Origin: Selenomonas sp. oral taxon 892 str. F0426
GTDB taxonomy: Bacteria; Bacillota; Negativicutes; Selenomonadales; Selenomonadaceae
Assembly: GCF_000468035.1 (NCBI RefSeq)
Contig: NZ_KI260539.1
Span: forward strand, 1 to 60,288
Direction: 5' to 3'
DNA: 60,288 nt
The position numbers and the translations under genes are program-made. Shown piece by piece: positions 43,972-54,378 of the stretch (its first letter is position 1; each line of letters starts with the position of its first letter). The notes beneath the pieces were generated by a model. The model searched no databases. It saw only the letters and a program-made list of their open reading frames with translations, and was not told the DNA's origin.

Positions 43972-44283
43972 TTGGCGAAACAGCAGAAAATCAGAATTCG
44001 TTTGAAGGCCTACGACCACAAGGCTCTTGATCAGAGTGCGGCGAAGATCGTCGACACGGCAAAGAAGACGGGCGCAATGGTCTCGGGTCCTATTCCACTT
44101 CCGACGGAGAAGAATGTCTATACGATTCTCCGTTCTCCGCACGTCAACAAGGACTCGCGCGAGCAGTTTGAGATGCGCACGCACAAGCGCCTCATCGACA
44201 TCCTGCAGCCGACGAACAAGACGGTCGATTCGCTCATGCGTCTCGATCTGCCGGCCGGTGTTGACATCGAGATTAAGCTCTAA
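43972..44283 (+). CDS. rpsJ: Ribosomal protein S10
   Basis: The 103-residue protein, also the NusE antitermination factor, reads [20 protein letters not shown] at its start and [12 protein letters not shown] near the end. The start is TTG at 43972, 9 bases after AAGGAGG; the upstream frame that begins at 43924 overlaps the leader hairpin and is rejected because family length is about 102. First gene of the S10-spc-alpha cluster. Confidence 0.96.
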   Translation: MAKQQKIRIRLKAYDHKALDQSAAKIVDTAKKTGAMVSGPIPLPTEKNVYTILRSPHVNKDSREQFEMRTHKRLIDILQPTNKTVDSLMRLDLPAGVDIEIKL

Positions 44284-44300
44284 AATAGGAGGTGGAAGCC

Positions 44301-44954
44301 TTGGCTAAGGCTATTTTAGGAAGAAAACTGGGTATGACCCAGATCTTCACAGAGGAAGGCCGCGTCGTTCCCGTGACGGTCGTTGAGTCTGGCAACAACT
44401 TCGTGCTCCAGAACAAGACTGACGAGACGGATGGTTACAACGCTGTGCAGATCGGGTTTGGCGATATCAAGGAGAAGAACGTCAACAAGCCGCTCAAGGG
44501 TCACTTTGAGAAGGCTGGCGTAAAGGCGGTGCGCTTCATTCGTGAAATGCGCCTCGCAGCTCCTTCCGAATACAATGTGGGTGACACGATCGGCGTCGAC
44601 ATCTTCGCTGCGGGCGATCTCGTCGATGTGGTCGGTACGTCCAAGGGCAAGGGTTTTGCGGGCGGCATCAAGCGCCACAACTTTGCACGCGGACCCATGG
44701 GTCATGGTTCGAAGTCGCACCGTGAGCCGGGTTCGACGGGTGCGATGATCTCCGGTCCCGGCGGACGCGTCCTCAAGGGCAAGAAGCTCCCCGGCCGTAT
44801 GGGCGGCGAGCGCGTCACGGTGCAGCGCCTGACGATTGTCCGCGTGGACACGGACCGCAATCTCATCCTGATCAAGGGCGCGATTCCGGGCCCGAAGAAG
44901 GGATTTGTCGTAATCAAAGATACCGTAAAGCCTGCAAAGGCAGCGAAAGAATAA
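44301..44954 (+). CDS. rplC: Ribosomal protein L3
   Basis: The 217-residue 50S protein shows ILGRKLGMTQIF, the GIKRHNFARGPMGHGSKSHR extension that reaches the peptidyl-transferase centre, and GRVLKGKKLPGRMG. The TTG at 44301 is spaced 7 bases from AGGAGG; a GTG at 44292 lies in the Shine-Dalgarno itself and is rejected. Confidence 0.96.
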   Translation: MAKAILGRKLGMTQIFTEEGRVVPVTVVESGNNFVLQNKTDETDGYNAVQIGFGDIKEKNVNKPLKGHFEKAGVKAVRFIREMRLAAPSEYNVGDTIGVDIFAAGDLVDVVGTSKGKGFAGGIKRHNFARGPMGHGSKSHREPGSTGAMISGPGGRVLKGKKLPGRMGGERVTVQRLTIVRVDTDRNLILIKGAIPGPKKGFVVIKDTVKPAKAAKE

Positions 44955-44972
44955 GGAAGGGGGAATCGCAAC

Positions 44973-45596
44973 ATGGCGAATGTAGCAGTATATGATATGT
45001 CGCACAACCAGGTTGGCGAGATCAGCCTGAACGACGAGTTCTTCAATGTCGAAATGAATGCCGGCCTCCTTCATCAGGCGGTTGTCCTCCAGCTCGCATC
45101 GCAGCGCCTTGGCACGCATGCCACGAAGACGCGCGGTCTCGTGCGCGGCGGCGGACGCAAGCCTTGGCGTCAGAAGGGTACGGGTCGCGCTCGTGCAGGT
45201 TCGACGCGCAGCCCGCTGTGGGTCGGCGGCGGCACGGTCTTTGGACCGCATCCGCGCAAGTACGGCTTTACGATGCCGCGCAAGCAGCGCCGTCTCGCCC
45301 TGAAGTGTGCGCTCTCAGACAAGGTGCGCACGGGCGACTTCATCGTCCTCGATCAGCTCGATTTCGAGGCACCGAAGACGAAGGCAGCAGTGAAGCTCCT
45401 GAGTGATTTCGGCGTGAATGAGAAGAGCCTCTTTATCACGGCGGATGAGGCTGTGAATGTGGAGCGCTCCACCAGCAATATTCCGGGTGTAAAAGCCATC
45501 TCGGCACGTGGAATCAATGTCTATGACATTCTCCATCACGACAAGCTCTTCATTACGAAGGATGCCATCACCCGTATCGAGGAGGTATTCGCATAA
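44973..45596 (+). CDS. rplD: Ribosomal protein L4
   Basis: The 207-residue protein has the extended tunnel loop [20 protein letters not shown] and [12 protein letters not shown]4 is the known autoregulator of S10 operons in enterics. Its stop overlaps the rplW start by one base (TAATG). Confidence 0.96.
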   Translation: MANVAVYDMSHNQVGEISLNDEFFNVEMNAGLLHQAVVLQLASQRLGTHATKTRGLVRGGGRKPWRQKGTGRARAGSTRSPLWVGGGTVFGPHPRKYGFTMPRKQRRLALKCALSDKVRTGDFIVLDQLDFEAPKTKAAVKLLSDFGVNEKSLFITADEAVNVERSTSNIPGVKAISARGINVYDILHHDKLFITKDAITRIEEVFA

Positions 45597-45877
45597 TGGA
45601 AGCACGTGATATTCTCGTACGCCCGCTCATCACGGAGCGGACGACGCAGCTCATGGCTGAGGGCAAATACGTCTTCGTCGTTGCGAAGGCTGCGAACAAG
45701 ATTGAGATTGCAAAGGCGGTCTCGGAGATCTTCAAGGTGAAGGTCGCAAAGGTTAACACGGTCAACGTCCTCGGCAAGAAAAAGCGCATGGGCCGTACGC
45801 AGGGCAAGCGCCCGGACTACAAGAAGGCCATCGTCAAGCTCGCGCCGGGCGAGACCATCGAATTCTTTGAAGGCTGA
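45596..45877 (+). CDS. rplW: Ribosomal protein L23
   Basis: The 93-residue protein sits at the tunnel exit and contacts SRP and trigger factor. It starts [18 protein letters not shown] and includes [16 protein letters not shown]. The start overlaps the rplD stop codon. Confidence 0.95.
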   Translation: MEARDILVRPLITERTTQLMAEGKYVFVVAKAANKIEIAKAVSEIFKVKVAKVNTVNVLGKKKRMGRTQGKRPDYKKAIVKLAPGETIEFFEG

Positions 45878-45897
45878 GACGAAAGGGAGGTACGAAC

Positions 45898-46725
45898 GTG
45901 GCAGTAAAGAGTTTTAAGCCGTATTCTGCCGGCAGACGCTTCATGACGGTCTCTTCCTTCGATGAGATCACAACGGACAAGCCGGAGAAGTCCCTCACCG
46001 TTCGCCTGACAAAGACGGGCGGGCGCAACCAGCAGGGCAAACTGACCGTACGTCATCGCGGCGGCGGTCACAAGCGGCTCTATCGCATCATCGACTTCAA
46101 GCGTACGAAGGACGGGATCCCCGCCCGCGTCGCGACGATCGAGTACGATCCGAACCGCAGCGCACGCATTGCGCTTCTGAACTATGCAGATGGCGAAAAG
46201 CGCTACATCCTCGCACCGAACGGCCTGAAGGTCGGCGATGTTGTGGAGTCGGGTGCTGAGGCTGACATCAAGCCGGGCAACGCGCTTCCGCTGAAGAATA
46301 TCCCGCTCGGCACGGTGATCCATGCCGTTGAGCTCAAGATTGGCAAGGGTGCGCAGCTCGTCCGCAGTGCGGGCACATCCGCGCAGCTCATGGCAAAGGA
46401 AGGCGATTACGCACTCCTTCGTATGCCGTCCGGCGAGATCCGCCGCGTGCATATCAATTGCCGTGCGACGATCGGTCAGGTCGGCAATCTCGAGCATGAG
46501 AACATCACCATCGGCAAGGCAGGCCGCAGCCGCTGGCTCGGACGTCGTCCGGAGACGCGCGGTATCGCGATGAACCCGAACGACCATCCGCACGGCGGTG
46601 GTGAGGGCCGTTCGCCGGTCGGACGTAAGAGCCCGATGACGAAGTGGGGCAAGATTGCGATGGGCAAGAAGACGCGCCGCAAGAAGAAGGCGTCGAACCG
46701 TCTGATTGTTCACCGCCGTAAGTAA
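45898..46725 (+). CDS. rplB: Ribosomal protein L2
   Basis: The 275-residue protein, needed for subunit joining and peptidyl transfer, shows [15 protein letters not shown] and the conserved [17 protein letters not shown] stretch. Start GTG 8 bases after AGGGAGG. The following spacer to rpsS is 60 bases, the longest inside this operon, and holds a 7-bp hairpin (46747-46753 with 46764-46770). Confidence 0.97.
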   Translation: MAVKSFKPYSAGRRFMTVSSFDEITTDKPEKSLTVRLTKTGGRNQQGKLTVRHRGGGHKRLYRIIDFKRTKDGIPARVATIEYDPNRSARIALLNYADGEKRYILAPNGLKVGDVVESGAEADIKPGNALPLKNIPLGTVIHAVELKIGKGAQLVRSAGTSAQLMAKEGDYALLRMPSGEIRRVHINCRATIGQVGNLEHENITIGKAGRSRWLGRRPETRGIAMNPNDHPHGGGEGRSPVGRKSPMTKWGKIAMGKKTRRKKKASNRLIVHRRK

Positions 46726-46785
46726 GAGAATTGCCAGATAGAACCTCGTCGGATTGATTACAGTCCGGCGAAAGGAGGAAAAACT

Positions 46786-47067
46786 TTGTCAAGATCGATT
46801 AAGAAAGGGCCTTTCGTCGCAGAGAGCCTGATGAAGAAGATCGATGCGCTCAACGAAAAGAACGAGAAGAAGGTTGTGCGCACATGGTCGCGCAGCTCGA
46901 CGATCTTCCCGGATTTCGTCGGCCACACGATCGCTGTCCATGACGGACGCAAGCATGTCCCCGTCTACGTTACGGAGGATATGGTCGGACATAAGCTCGG
47001 CGAGTTTGCGCCGACACGTACATTCAAGGGTCACGCGGGCGAAGAGCGCAAGACCTCGCTGCGCTGA
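46786..47067 (+). CDS. rpsS: Ribosomal protein S19
   Basis: The 93-residue 30S head protein starts [10 protein letters not shown] after a TTG start codon preceded by AAAGGAGG, and includes [16 protein letters not shown] and [13 protein letters not shown]. Followed 18 bases later by rplV. Confidence 0.96.
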   Translation: MSRSIKKGPFVAESLMKKIDALNEKNEKKVVRTWSRSSTIFPDFVGHTIAVHDGRKHVPVYVTEDMVGHKLGEFAPTRTFKGHAGEERKTSLR

Positions 47068-47085
47068 TAGAGAGGAGGACGATTC

Positions 47086-47424
47086 GTGGCACAGGAAGTA
47101 AAGGCTACCGCCAAATACATCCGTATCGCACCGCGCAAGGTTCGCATTGTAATGAACCTCGTGCGCGGCAAGAGCGTCGCCGACGCTCTCGCGATCCTGA
47201 AGTTCACGCCGAAGGTCGGCGCGGACGCTGTGGAGAAGGTGCTCCGCTCTGCTGTTGCAAACGCGGAGAACAACTTCGACATGGATGTGGATCGACTGTT
47301 CATTTCCTCAGCTTTCGTTGACCAGGGGCCGACCTTGAAGCGCATTCATCCGCGTTCCCGCGGACAGGCGTTCAAGATCTTGAAGCACACGTCCCACATC
47401 ACGGTTGCCGTAAACGAAAAGTAA
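47086..47424 (+). CDS. rplV: Ribosomal protein L22
   Basis: The 112-residue protein lines the exit tunnel. [20 protein letters not shown] and the C-terminal [19 protein letters not shown] hairpin, the macrolide-related loop, are present. GTG start with AGGAGG upstream. Confidence 0.96.
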   Translation: MAQEVKATAKYIRIAPRKVRIVMNLVRGKSVADALAILKFTPKVGADAVEKVLRSAVANAENNFDMDVDRLFISSAFVDQGPTLKRIHPRSRGQAFKILKHTSHITVAVNEK

Positions 47425-47440
47425 TAGGGAGGGAAACAGT

Positions 47441-48112
47441 TTGGGTCAGAAAGTAAATCCCCATGGCATTCGCCTTGGCATCGTCAAGGATTGGGATGCC
47501 CGCTGGTATGCAGACAAGGATTTCGCGCAGAATCTGCATGAGGACATCAAGATTCGTGATTACCTCAAGAAGAGCCTCCAGACCGCAGGTGTTCCCCGCG
47601 TGGAGACGGAGCGCAGCAAGAACCGCCTGAAGCTCACGATCCATACGGCAAAGCCGGGCATGGTCATCGGACGCGGCGGCTCTGGCATTGAGCAGATCAA
47701 AGAGGGGCTTAAGAACCTCACGGATAAGCGCGTTGACATCAATATTGCAGAGATTAAGCAGCCGGACCTCGACGCGACGCTCGTCGCCGAGAACATCGCA
47801 GCACAGCTCGAGCGCCGCATTGCCTTCCGCCGTGCGATGAAGCAGGCGGTTGGCCGTACAATGCGTCTCGGTGCGAAGGGTATCAAGATTGCCGTTAGCG
47901 GCCGTCTTGGCGGTGCGGAAATCGCGCGCCGCGAGTCCTATCGCGAGGGCAGCATCCCTCTGCACACGCTGCGTGCAGACATCGACTATGGAACGGCTGA
48001 GGCACATACGACCTACGGCCGCATCGGCATCAAGGTCTGGATCTTTAAGGGCGAGGTTCTCCCCGACAAGAAGCAGGCGCCGAAGAACGGCAAGGAAAGG
48101 AGCGAGGCGTAA
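47441..48112 (+). CDS. rpsC: Ribosomal protein S3
   Basis: The 223-residue mRNA-entry protein starts [13 protein letters not shown] after a TTG start codon. The KH domain has the loop [14 protein letters not shown] and the C-terminal half reads [12 protein letters not shown]. Its stop overlaps the rplP start (TAATG). Confidence 0.96.
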   Translation: MGQKVNPHGIRLGIVKDWDARWYADKDFAQNLHEDIKIRDYLKKSLQTAGVPRVETERSKNRLKLTIHTAKPGMVIGRGGSGIEQIKEGLKNLTDKRVDINIAEIKQPDLDATLVAENIAAQLERRIAFRRAMKQAVGRTMRLGAKGIKIAVSGRLGGAEIARRESYREGSIPLHTLRADIDYGTAEAHTTYGRIGIKVWIFKGEVLPDKKQAPKNGKERSEA

Positions 48113-48549
48113 TGTTACTCCCAAAGCGCGTTAAATACCGCAAGCAGTTCCGCGGACGCATGAAGGGCAAGGCACAGCGCGGCAACACGGTGAGCCACGG
48201 ACAGTACGGTCTCGTCGCTCTGGAGCCGGCATGGATCACGAATCGCCAGATCGAGGCTGCGCGTATCGCGATGACGCGTTACATCAAGCGCGGCGGTAAG
48301 GTCTGGATCAAGATTTTCCCGGATAAGCCAGTCACAGCGAAGCCGGCGGAGACTCGCATGGGTTCCGGCAAGGGCTCGCCCGAGTACTGGGTAGCTGTCG
48401 TGAAGCCTGGCCGCGTCCTCTTTGAGATGGACGGCGTGGCACGTGACGTTGCGGCAGAGGCGATGCGTCTTGCGGGGCACAAGCTTCCGATCAAGACGAA
48501 GTTCGTCGTACGCGAAGAATTAGAGGGCGGTGAAGTGAATGAAGGTTGA
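48112..48549 (+). CDS. rplP: Ribosomal protein L16
   Basis: The 145-residue protein organises the A-site tRNA region. It starts [18 protein letters not shown] and includes [18 protein letters not shown]. The ATG overlaps the rpsC stop, and the end overlaps rpmC by 11 bases. Confidence 0.96.
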   Translation: MLLPKRVKYRKQFRGRMKGKAQRGNTVSHGQYGLVALEPAWITNRQIEAARIAMTRYIKRGGKVWIKIFPDKPVTAKPAETRMGSGKGSPEYWVAVVKPGRVLFEMDGVARDVAAEAMRLAGHKLPIKTKFVVREELEGGEVNEG

Positions 48550-48730
48550 TGAGATCCGCGGCCTGAGCGCCGACGAGCTCACGGAAAAACTCGCGTCGCT
48601 CAAGGAAGAGCTCTTTGGCCTCCGTTTTCAGCACGCCACCGGACAGCTCGATAACCCGATGCGTATCAAGGACGTAAAGAAGACGATTGCCCGCATCAAG
48701 ACCATTCAGCGTGAGCAGGCAAACGCCTAA
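48539..48730 (+). CDS. rpmC: Ribosomal protein L29
   Basis: The 63-residue two-helix protein reads [20 protein letters not shown] and [15 protein letters not shown]. It begins 11 bases inside rplP, using a Shine-Dalgarno (GGCGGTGA) within that gene. Confidence 0.95.
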   Translation: MKVDEIRGLSADELTEKLASLKEELFGLRFQHATGQLDNPMRIKDVKKTIARIKTIQREQANA

Positions 48731-48779
48731 TCATTACGGACATTCGTACAGATACGCAGAAGGAAGGAGGCTCACATAG

Positions 48780-49037
48780 ATGAGCGATAGAAACGTACGC
48801 AAAGTGAGAATCGGCAAGGTCGTCTCCGATAAGATGGACAAGACCGTTGTCGTTGCTGTCGAAGAGCTCGAGCAGCACAAGATGTATAAGAAGCCGGTTA
48901 AGAAGACGGTGAAGTTCCACGCGCATGACGAGAAGAATGACGCACATGTCGGCGACCGTGTATCCATCATGGAGACGCGTCCGCTCTCGAAGACGAAGCG
49001 CTGGCGCGTGGTCGAAGTCGTCGAGCGCGCGAAGTAA
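48780..49037 (+). CDS. rpsQ: Ribosomal protein S17
   Basis: The 85-residue OB-fold 30S protein shows [18 protein letters not shown] and [25 protein letters not shown] lies upstream of the ATG. Followed 15 bases later by rplN. Confidence 0.96.
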   Translation: MSDRNVRKVRIGKVVSDKMDKTVVVAVEELEQHKMYKKPVKKTVKFHAHDEKNDAHVGDRVSIMETRPLSKTKRWRVVEVVERAK

Positions 49038-49052
49038 GGAGGAACAGAATCA

Positions 49053-49421
49053 ATGATACAGCAGGAAACAATCCTGAATGTCGGCGATAACACAGGAGCG
49101 AAGGAAATCCTCTGCATTCGCGTACTGGGCGGCTCGTACCGCAAGTATGCCAACATCGGCGATGTTATCGTCGCCTCCGTCAAGGCGGCAGCGCCGGGCG
49201 GCACGGTGAAGAAGGGCGACGTCGTCAAGGCGGTTGTCGTCCGCAGCGTCAAGGGACTGCGCCGTCCGGACGGTTCCTACATCCGCTTCGACGAGAATGC
49301 GGCTGTCATCATCAAGGATGACCACACGCCGCGCGGAACGCGTATTTTCGGACCTGTCGCACGCGAGCTGCGCGAGAAGGATTTCATGAAGATCGTCTCG
49401 CTCGCTCCCGAAGTTCTTTAA
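49053..49421 (+). CDS. rplN: Ribosomal protein L14
   Basis: The 122-residue protein forms an intersubunit bridge. It starts [20 protein letters not shown] and has [17 protein letters not shown] and [14 protein letters not shown]. Length and start match the family. Confidence 0.97.
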   Translation: MIQQETILNVGDNTGAKEILCIRVLGGSYRKYANIGDVIVASVKAAAPGGTVKKGDVVKAVVVRSVKGLRRPDGSYIRFDENAAVIIKDDHTPRGTRIFGPVARELREKDFMKIVSLAPEVL

Positions 49422-49436
49422 GGAGGAGGTGTTATT

Positions 49437-49763
49437 TTGTCGCTGGCAAAACTGAACGTCAAGAAGGGCGATACGGTCGTCGTTCTTTCCGGTAAGGATA
49501 AGGGAAAGCAGGGCAAGGTCATCGAGGCTCAGCCGAAGAAGGGCAAGGTCATTGTTGAGGGCGTCAACAAGGTAAAGCGCCACACAAAGCCGAGCCAGAG
49601 TGCTCCGCAGGGCGGTATCATCACGAAGGAAGCACCGCTCTTTGCAAGTAAGGTACAGCTCATCTGCCCCGCATGCGGCAAGGCAACGCGCGTCGCTCAT
49701 CGCATCATCGGCGAGCGCAAGGTGCGCGCCTGCAAGAAGTGCGGCGAGCCGATCGAGCAATAA
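49437..49763 (+). CDS. rplX: Ribosomal protein L24, four-cysteine form
   Basis: The 108-residue assembly initiator has a KOW motif ([18 protein letters not shown]) and the [11 protein letters not shown] stretch. Its C-terminal part carries CPAC (Cys77, Cys80) and CKKC (Cys99, Cys102), a zinc-ribbon pattern where Bacillus and E. coli L24 have no cysteines. The start is TTG, behind AAGGAGGAGG. Confidence 0.95.
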   Translation: MSLAKLNVKKGDTVVVLSGKDKGKQGKVIEAQPKKGKVIVEGVNKVKRHTKPSQSAPQGGIITKEAPLFASKVQLICPACGKATRVAHRIIGERKVRACKKCGEPIEQ

Positions 49764-49790
49764 GATTAGCGGAAAGGAGGAATACGCAAA

Positions 49791-50330
49791 GTGGAAAGAC
49801 TCAAGGAAAAGTATCAGAAGGAAGTTGCGCCGGCTCTGACCGAGAAGTTCGGCTATAAGAACGTCATGCAGCTCCCGAAAGTCGAGAAGGTCATCATCAA
49901 CATGGGCGTTGGCGAGGCAGTCGGCAATCCGAAGGCACTCGACGCCGCTGTAACGGATCTCACGGCCATTGCCGGTCAGAAGCCCCAGCTCACGCGTGCG
50001 AAGAAGTCGCTTGCCGCGTGGAAGCTCCGCGAGGGCATGCCGATTGGCTGCAAGGTGACGCTGCGCGGTACGCGTATGTACCAGTTCCTCGACAAGTTCA
50101 TGAATGTCGCCCTTCCGCGCGTTCGCGATTTCCGCGGGGTCAGCGAGAAGGCTTTCGACGGCCGCGGCAACTATGCTGTGGGTCTGCGTGAGCAGCTCAT
50201 CTTCCCCGAAATTGACTACGACAAGATCGACAAGATCCGCGGCATGAACATCGTCATCGTTACGAGCGCGCATACGGACGAAGAGGCCAAAGAGCTCCTG
50301 CGTCTCATGGGTATGCCGTTCCGCGCGTAA
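49791..50330 (+). CDS. rplE: Ribosomal protein L5
   Basis: The 179-residue protein binds 5S r[36 protein letters not shown] and the [17 protein letters not shown] segment are typical. GTG start with AAAGGAGG upstream. Confidence 0.96.
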   Translation: MERLKEKYQKEVAPALTEKFGYKNVMQLPKVEKVIINMGVGEAVGNPKALDAAVTDLTAIAGQKPQLTRAKKSLAAWKLREGMPIGCKVTLRGTRMYQFLDKFMNVALPRVRDFRGVSEKAFDGRGNYAVGLREQLIFPEIDYDKIDKIRGMNIVIVTSAHTDEEAKELLRLMGMPFRA

Positions 50331-50349
50331 CGGACAAGGAGGAACAACT

Positions 50350-50535
50350 GTGGCAAAGAAGGCAATGATTGAGAAGTGGAGCAAAGAGCCCAAGTTCTCG
50401 ACACGCAAGTATAACCGCTGCAAGATCTGCGGACGTCCGCACGGCTACATCCGCAAGTTCGATATGTGCCGTATCTGCTTCCGTGAGCAGAGTTACAAGG
50501 GCGCCATCCCTGGTGTAACGAAGGCAAGCTGGTAA
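50350..50535 (+). CDS. rpsN: Ribosomal protein S14, zinc-binding type
   Basis: The 61-residue short form has a zinc site CKIC...CRIC (Cys24, Cys27, Cys40, Cys43) and ends TKASW, as in Firmicute S14 type Z. GTG start behind AAGGAGG. It lies between rplE and rpsH as usual. Confidence 0.96.
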   Translation: MAKKAMIEKWSKEPKFSTRKYNRCKICGRPHGYIRKFDMCRICFREQSYKGAIPGVTKASW

Positions 50536-50563
50536 TCAATAAAACAAAGGAGGATATCGATTC

Positions 50564-50962
50564 ATGGCAATGACTGATCCTATCGCAGATATGCTGACCC
50601 GCATCCGCAACGCCAACTCGGTTTACCACGAGAGTGTTGCGATCCCTGGGTCCAAGGTCAAGACGGCAATCGCCGAGGTCTTGAAAAAGGAAGGCTTCAT
50701 CAAGGATTACTCCTTCCAGGAGGACGGAAAGCAGGGCGTCCTCACCGTCACGCTGAAGTATGGAGCCAAGCGTGAGCACGTTATCTCCGGTCTGAAGCGC
50801 GTTTCCAAGCCCGGACTTCGCCAGTATGCAAAGCACGATGCGCTCCCGCGCGTCTACGGCGGCCTTGGTATCTCTGTGATCTCCACGTCAAAGGGGATCA
50901 TGAGCGACAAGGATGCACGCAAGGCTGGTCTCGGCGGCGAAGTGCTCGCATTCGTATGGTAA
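50564..50962 (+). CDS. rpsH: Ribosomal protein S8
   Basis: The 132-residue protein binds 16S rRNA helix 21 and is the known repressor of spc operons in enterics. It starts [17 protein letters not shown] and ends [18 protein letters not shown] precedes the ATG. Confidence 0.96.
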   Translation: MAMTDPIADMLTRIRNANSVYHESVAIPGSKVKTAIAEVLKKEGFIKDYSFQEDGKQGVLTVTLKYGAKREHVISGLKRVSKPGLRQYAKHDALPRVYGGLGISVISTSKGIMSDKDARKAGLGGEVLAFVW

Positions 50963-50984
50963 TGCACAGGCAGGAGGTGTAACA

Positions 50985-51536
50985 ATGTCAAGAATTGGAA
51001 GAGCACCGATTCACATTCCGTCTGGCGTTACCGTCACGGTCGGTGCGGATAATCTCGTGAAAGTGAAGGGCCCGAAGGGCGAGCTTTCGCGTGAGATCCA
51101 TCCGGATATGAAAATAACCGTCGAGGATGGTGTCCTTACGGTCACCCGTCCTTCGGACGATAAAATGCACAGGTCGCTCCATGGCCTTTCCCGCACGCTC
51201 ATCAACAACATGGTGGTCGGCGTGTCGGAGGGCTTTACGAAGACCCTTGAGATCAGCGGCGTCGGCTACCGTGCGGCAAAGCAGGGCAAGAACCTGAACC
51301 TCTCGCTCGGTTTCTCACATCCCGTTGTCGTTGAGCCGCCCGAGGGCATCACGTTCGAGTGCCCTTCTGCAACGGTGATCACGATCTCCGGTATCAACAA
51401 GGAAGACGTCGGTCAGGTTGCAGCAGAGATTCGCGCACATCGTGAGCCGGAGCCGTACAAGGGCAAGGGCATCAAGTACGCCGGAGAGCATGTCCGCCGC
51501 AAGGAAGGCAAAGCCGGCGCGAAGGGCAAGAAATAA
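50985..51536 (+). CDS. rplF: Ribosomal protein L6
   Basis: The 183-residue protein starts [15 protein letters not shown] and includes [20 protein letters not shown] near the end. The ATG at 50985 follows AGGAGG; an earlier in-frame codon (50913) lies in rpsH and is rejected. Confidence 0.96.
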   Translation: MSRIGRAPIHIPSGVTVTVGADNLVKVKGPKGELSREIHPDMKITVEDGVLTVTRPSDDKMHRSLHGLSRTLINNMVVGVSEGFTKTLEISGVGYRAAKQGKNLNLSLGFSHPVVVEPPEGITFECPSATVITISGINKEDVGQVAAEIRAHREPEPYKGKGIKYAGEHVRRKEGKAGAKGKK

Positions 51537-51557
51537 GAAGGAGAGGAGTGACACACT

Positions 51558-51917
51558 GTGCTTATCAAGCAGGATAAGAATAAGGCGCGCCAGAAGCGCC
51601 ATCTGCGCGTGCGCAATCACATTGCGGGCACTGCGGCACGTCCGCGCCTCAATGTATTCCGCAGCCTGAAGAACATCTACGCACAGATCATTGACGATGA
51701 AAAGGGCGTGACGCTCGTCTCCGCGAGCTCCAAGGACAAGGACTTCTCTCAGTACGGCGGCAATGTCGAGGCTGCAAAGGCCATTGGCACTGCTGTTGCG
51801 AAGAAGGCTCTGGAGAAGGGGATCACCGAGGTCGTCTTTGACCGCGGCGGCTACATCTATCATGGCCGCGTTGCTGCTCTCGCTGAGGCAGCGCGCGAAG
51901 CTGGACTTAAATTCTAA
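51558..51917 (+). CDS. rplR: Ribosomal protein L18
   Basis: The 119-residue 5S rRNA-binding protein has [20 protein letters not shown] and the C-terminal [23 protein letters not shown] start with AGGAGAGGAG upstream. Confidence 0.96.
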   Translation: MLIKQDKNKARQKRHLRVRNHIAGTAARPRLNVFRSLKNIYAQIIDDEKGVTLVSASSKDKDFSQYGGNVEAAKAIGTAVAKKALEKGITEVVFDRGGYIYHGRVAALAEAAREAGLKF

Positions 51918-51929
51918 AGGAGGGAAAGC

Positions 51930-52439
51930 ATGGCTAGACATAACAACGAAAACGAGACGCCGGAGTTCGAAGAGCGTGTCGTATTCATCAACCGTGTATC
52001 GAAGGTTGTCAAGGGCGGCCGACGCTCTTCCTTCAGTGCGCTTGTTGTCGTCGGCAACAAGAAGGGGAAGGTCGGCTTTGGCATGGGCAAGGCTGCTGAG
52101 GTTCCCGAGGCGATCCGCAAGGGCGTCGAGGATGCGAAGAAGAGCCTGATCGAGGTCCCGCTGCGTGAGGAGCGCACGATCCCGCATGAGATCACGGGTA
52201 TCTTCGGTGCCGGCCGCGTGCTGCTGAAGCCCGCTGCCAAAGGTACCGGCGTCATCGCCGGCGGTCCGGCGCGTGCGGTGCTCGAGCTTGCAGGCGTGCG
52301 TGACATCCTCACGAAGTCGCTTGGCTCGTCCAACCCGAACAACATGGTTCGCGCGACGATGGAAGGCCTCATCGGCCTCAAGAACCCCGCCGATGTTGCA
52401 GCTCTCCGCGGCAAGACAGTGCGCGAGATTTTTGGCTGA
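51930..52439 (+). CDS. rpsE: Ribosomal protein S5
   Basis: The 169-residue protein shapes the mRNA entry and decoding fidelity. It reads [20 protein letters not shown] and [16 protein letters not shown]. Starts 12 bases after rplR and is followed by rpmD. Confidence 0.96.
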   Translation: MARHNNENETPEFEERVVFINRVSKVVKGGRRSSFSALVVVGNKKGKVGFGMGKAAEVPEAIRKGVEDAKKSLIEVPLREERTIPHEITGIFGAGRVLLKPAAKGTGVIAGGPARAVLELAGVRDILTKSLGSSNPNNMVRATMEGLIGLKNPADVAALRGKTVREIFG

Positions 52440-52454
52440 TAAGGAGGAACGAAC

Positions 52455-52640
52455 ATGGCAAAAGTCAGAGTAACCCTGACACGCAGCTTGATCGGTCGTC
52501 CTGAGACGCAGCGCAAGACTGTGAAATCCCTCGGACTGCGCAAGCGCAACTCCGTTTCCGAGCTTCCCGACACGCCCGCCGTGCGTGGGCAGCTTCACAA
52601 GGTCTCCCACCTCATCACGGTGGAAGAGATTGCAGACTGA
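52455..52640 (+). CDS. rpmD: Ribosomal protein L30
   Basis: The 61-residue protein reads [20 protein letters not shown] and [20 protein letters not shown], the short bacterial form. ATG with AAGGAGG upstream. Confidence 0.95.
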   Translation: MAKVRVTLTRSLIGRPETQRKTVKSLGLRKRNSVSELPDTPAVRGQLHKVSHLITVEEIAD

Positions 52641-52659
52641 AGAGGGGAGGCAAGAATCT

Positions 52660-53103
52660 ATGAAACTGCATGAATTACAGCCCGCTGAGGGCTCGCGTAA
52701 GACGACAAAGCGCGTCGGCCGCGGCATCGGCTCCGGTATGGGCAAGACCTCGACGCGCGGCATGAAGGGACAGAAATCCCGTGCCGGCGGCGGTGTCCGC
52801 AGCGGCTTTGAGGGCGGTCAGATGCCTCTCTACCGTCGCCTTCCGAAGCGCGGCTTCAAGAACATCTGGGCAAAGACCTTTGCCGAGGTGAACGTTGGCA
52901 GCCTGAACTGCTTCGAGGACGGCACCACGGTCGATCCCGTTGCACTCATCGAGGCGGGCATCCTCAAGAACGTTCGTGACGGCATCCGCATTCTCGGCGA
53001 CGGCGAACTCACAGCGAAGAACCTCACCGTTCGCGCACAGGGCTTTACGCAGGGGGCGGCGGAGAAAATTGCAGCGGCAGGCGGCAAAGTAGAGGTGATC
53101 TAA
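52660..53103 (+). CDS. rplO: Ribosomal protein L15
   Basis: The 147-residue protein starts [14 protein letters not shown] and has the glycine-rich [20 protein letters not shown] and [18 protein letters not shown]. The ATG at 52660 fits the Shine-Dalgarno; an earlier frame start (52585) overlaps rpmD and is rejected. secY starts one base after the stop. Confidence 0.96.
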   Translation: MKLHELQPAEGSRKTTKRVGRGIGSGMGKTSTRGMKGQKSRAGGGVRSGFEGGQMPLYRRLPKRGFKNIWAKTFAEVNVGSLNCFEDGTTVDPVALIEAGILKNVRDGIRILGDGELTAKNLTVRAQGFTQGAAEKIAAAGGKVEVI

Positions 53104-53104
53104 G

Positions 53105-54361
53105 GTGTTCCAAGCCCTTGGCAACATCTTCCAGATCCCGGAACTTCGGCAGAAGATCGTATTCACACTGATCATGTTCGCCGTCTTCCGCATGGGGACG
53201 CATATCCCTGTGCCCGGCGTTGACCCGAGCGCCATTGAACAGCTTTTCGCACAGGGGACGCTGTTCGGCTTGCTCGATCTCTTCTCGGGCGGCGCGTTCA
53301 GTAAGTTTTCCATCTTTGCGATGAGCATTACGCCCTACATCAATGCTGCCATCATTATCCAGCTGCTCAACGTCGTTGTACCGACGCTTGAGCAGTGGTC
53401 GAAAGAGGGCGCAGAGGGGCAGAAAAAGACGACGAAGGTCACACGGTATCTCACGGTCGCGCTTGCATTCTTTCAGGCGATTGGCATGTCGATCGGCCTC
53501 AAAAGCGCGATTCTTAACCCGAATCCCGTGAATATCCTCATCATTGCCATCACGCTCACCGCAGGAACCGTTTTTCTCATGTGGCTAGGCGAACAGATCA
53601 CGGCAAACGGTGTCGGCAATGGGATCTCTCTGATCATCTTTGCCGGTATCGTTGCGGCGCTGCCGAAGAACATCGGCACGATCTACGCCTATGTTAAGGC
53701 GGGCACGATCAGTTACTTCAGTGTATTCGCATTTGCTGTCATTGCCATTGCGATGATCGTCTTTGTTATTCACATCGAGACCGGCTTCCGCCGTGTCCCG
53801 ATCACGTATGCAAAACGTCTTGTGGGTGGCCGTGTAGGGAGCGGACATTCGAGTCACATCCCGTTCAAGGTGAACCAGGCGGGGGTTATCCCGATCATCT
53901 TTGCATCGTCGGTGCTCATGTTCCCCATCACGGTGGCACAGTTTATCGACGTACCGTGGGTCAAGACCATCGCGGCGTATCTCGAGTGGGGCAAGCCGCT
54001 CCAGACGACGCTCTATGTCCTGATGATCATCTTCTTTACCTACTTCTACACATCGGTCACGGTGAAGATCCCGGATATGGCGGACAATCTCAAAAAATAC
54101 GGTGGCTTTGTGCCGGGCCTGCGGCCCGGACAGGCGACCGCGGACTATCTTGACTATGTGCTGACGCGCATCACGCTTGCGGGGGCTTTCTTCCTCGCAT
54201 TCATCGCAGTCCTCCCCAACATGGTAGCGGGCGCGACGAACATTCAGGGCGTGTACTTCGGCGGCACGGCTCTCCTCATCGTTGTGGGCGTTGCGCTCCA
54301 GACGATGAAGCAGATCGAGTCGATGGTTGTCATGCGCCACTACGAAGGCTTTATGAAATAA
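53105..54361 (+). CDS. secY: Protein translocase subunit SecY
   Basis: The 418-residue channel of the Sec translocon has ten membrane helices. The start FQALGNIFQIPELRQKI, the plug region GLLDLFSGGAFSKFSIFAM, and the C-terminal PGLRPGQATADYL and MKQIESMVVMRHYEGFMK are characteristic. GTG start one base after rplO, so the two are coupled. adk follows 17 bases after it. Confidence 0.97.
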   Translation: MFQALGNIFQIPELRQKIVFTLIMFAVFRMGTHIPVPGVDPSAIEQLFAQGTLFGLLDLFSGGAFSKFSIFAMSITPYINAAIIIQLLNVVVPTLEQWSKEGAEGQKKTTKVTRYLTVALAFFQAIGMSIGLKSAILNPNPVNILIIAITLTAGTVFLMWLGEQITANGVGNGISLIIFAGIVAALPKNIGTIYAYVKAGTISYFSVFAFAVIAIAMIVFVIHIETGFRRVPITYAKRLVGGRVGSGHSSHIPFKVNQAGVIPIIFASSVLMFPITVAQFIDVPWVKTIAAYLEWGKPLQTTLYVLMIIFFTYFYTSVTVKIPDMADNLKKYGGFVPGLRPGQATADYLDYVLTRITLAGAFFLAFIAVLPNMVAGATNIQGVYFGGTALLIVVGVALQTMKQIESMVVMRHYEGFMK

Positions 54362-54378
54362 TCTAAGGAGATAGAGCG

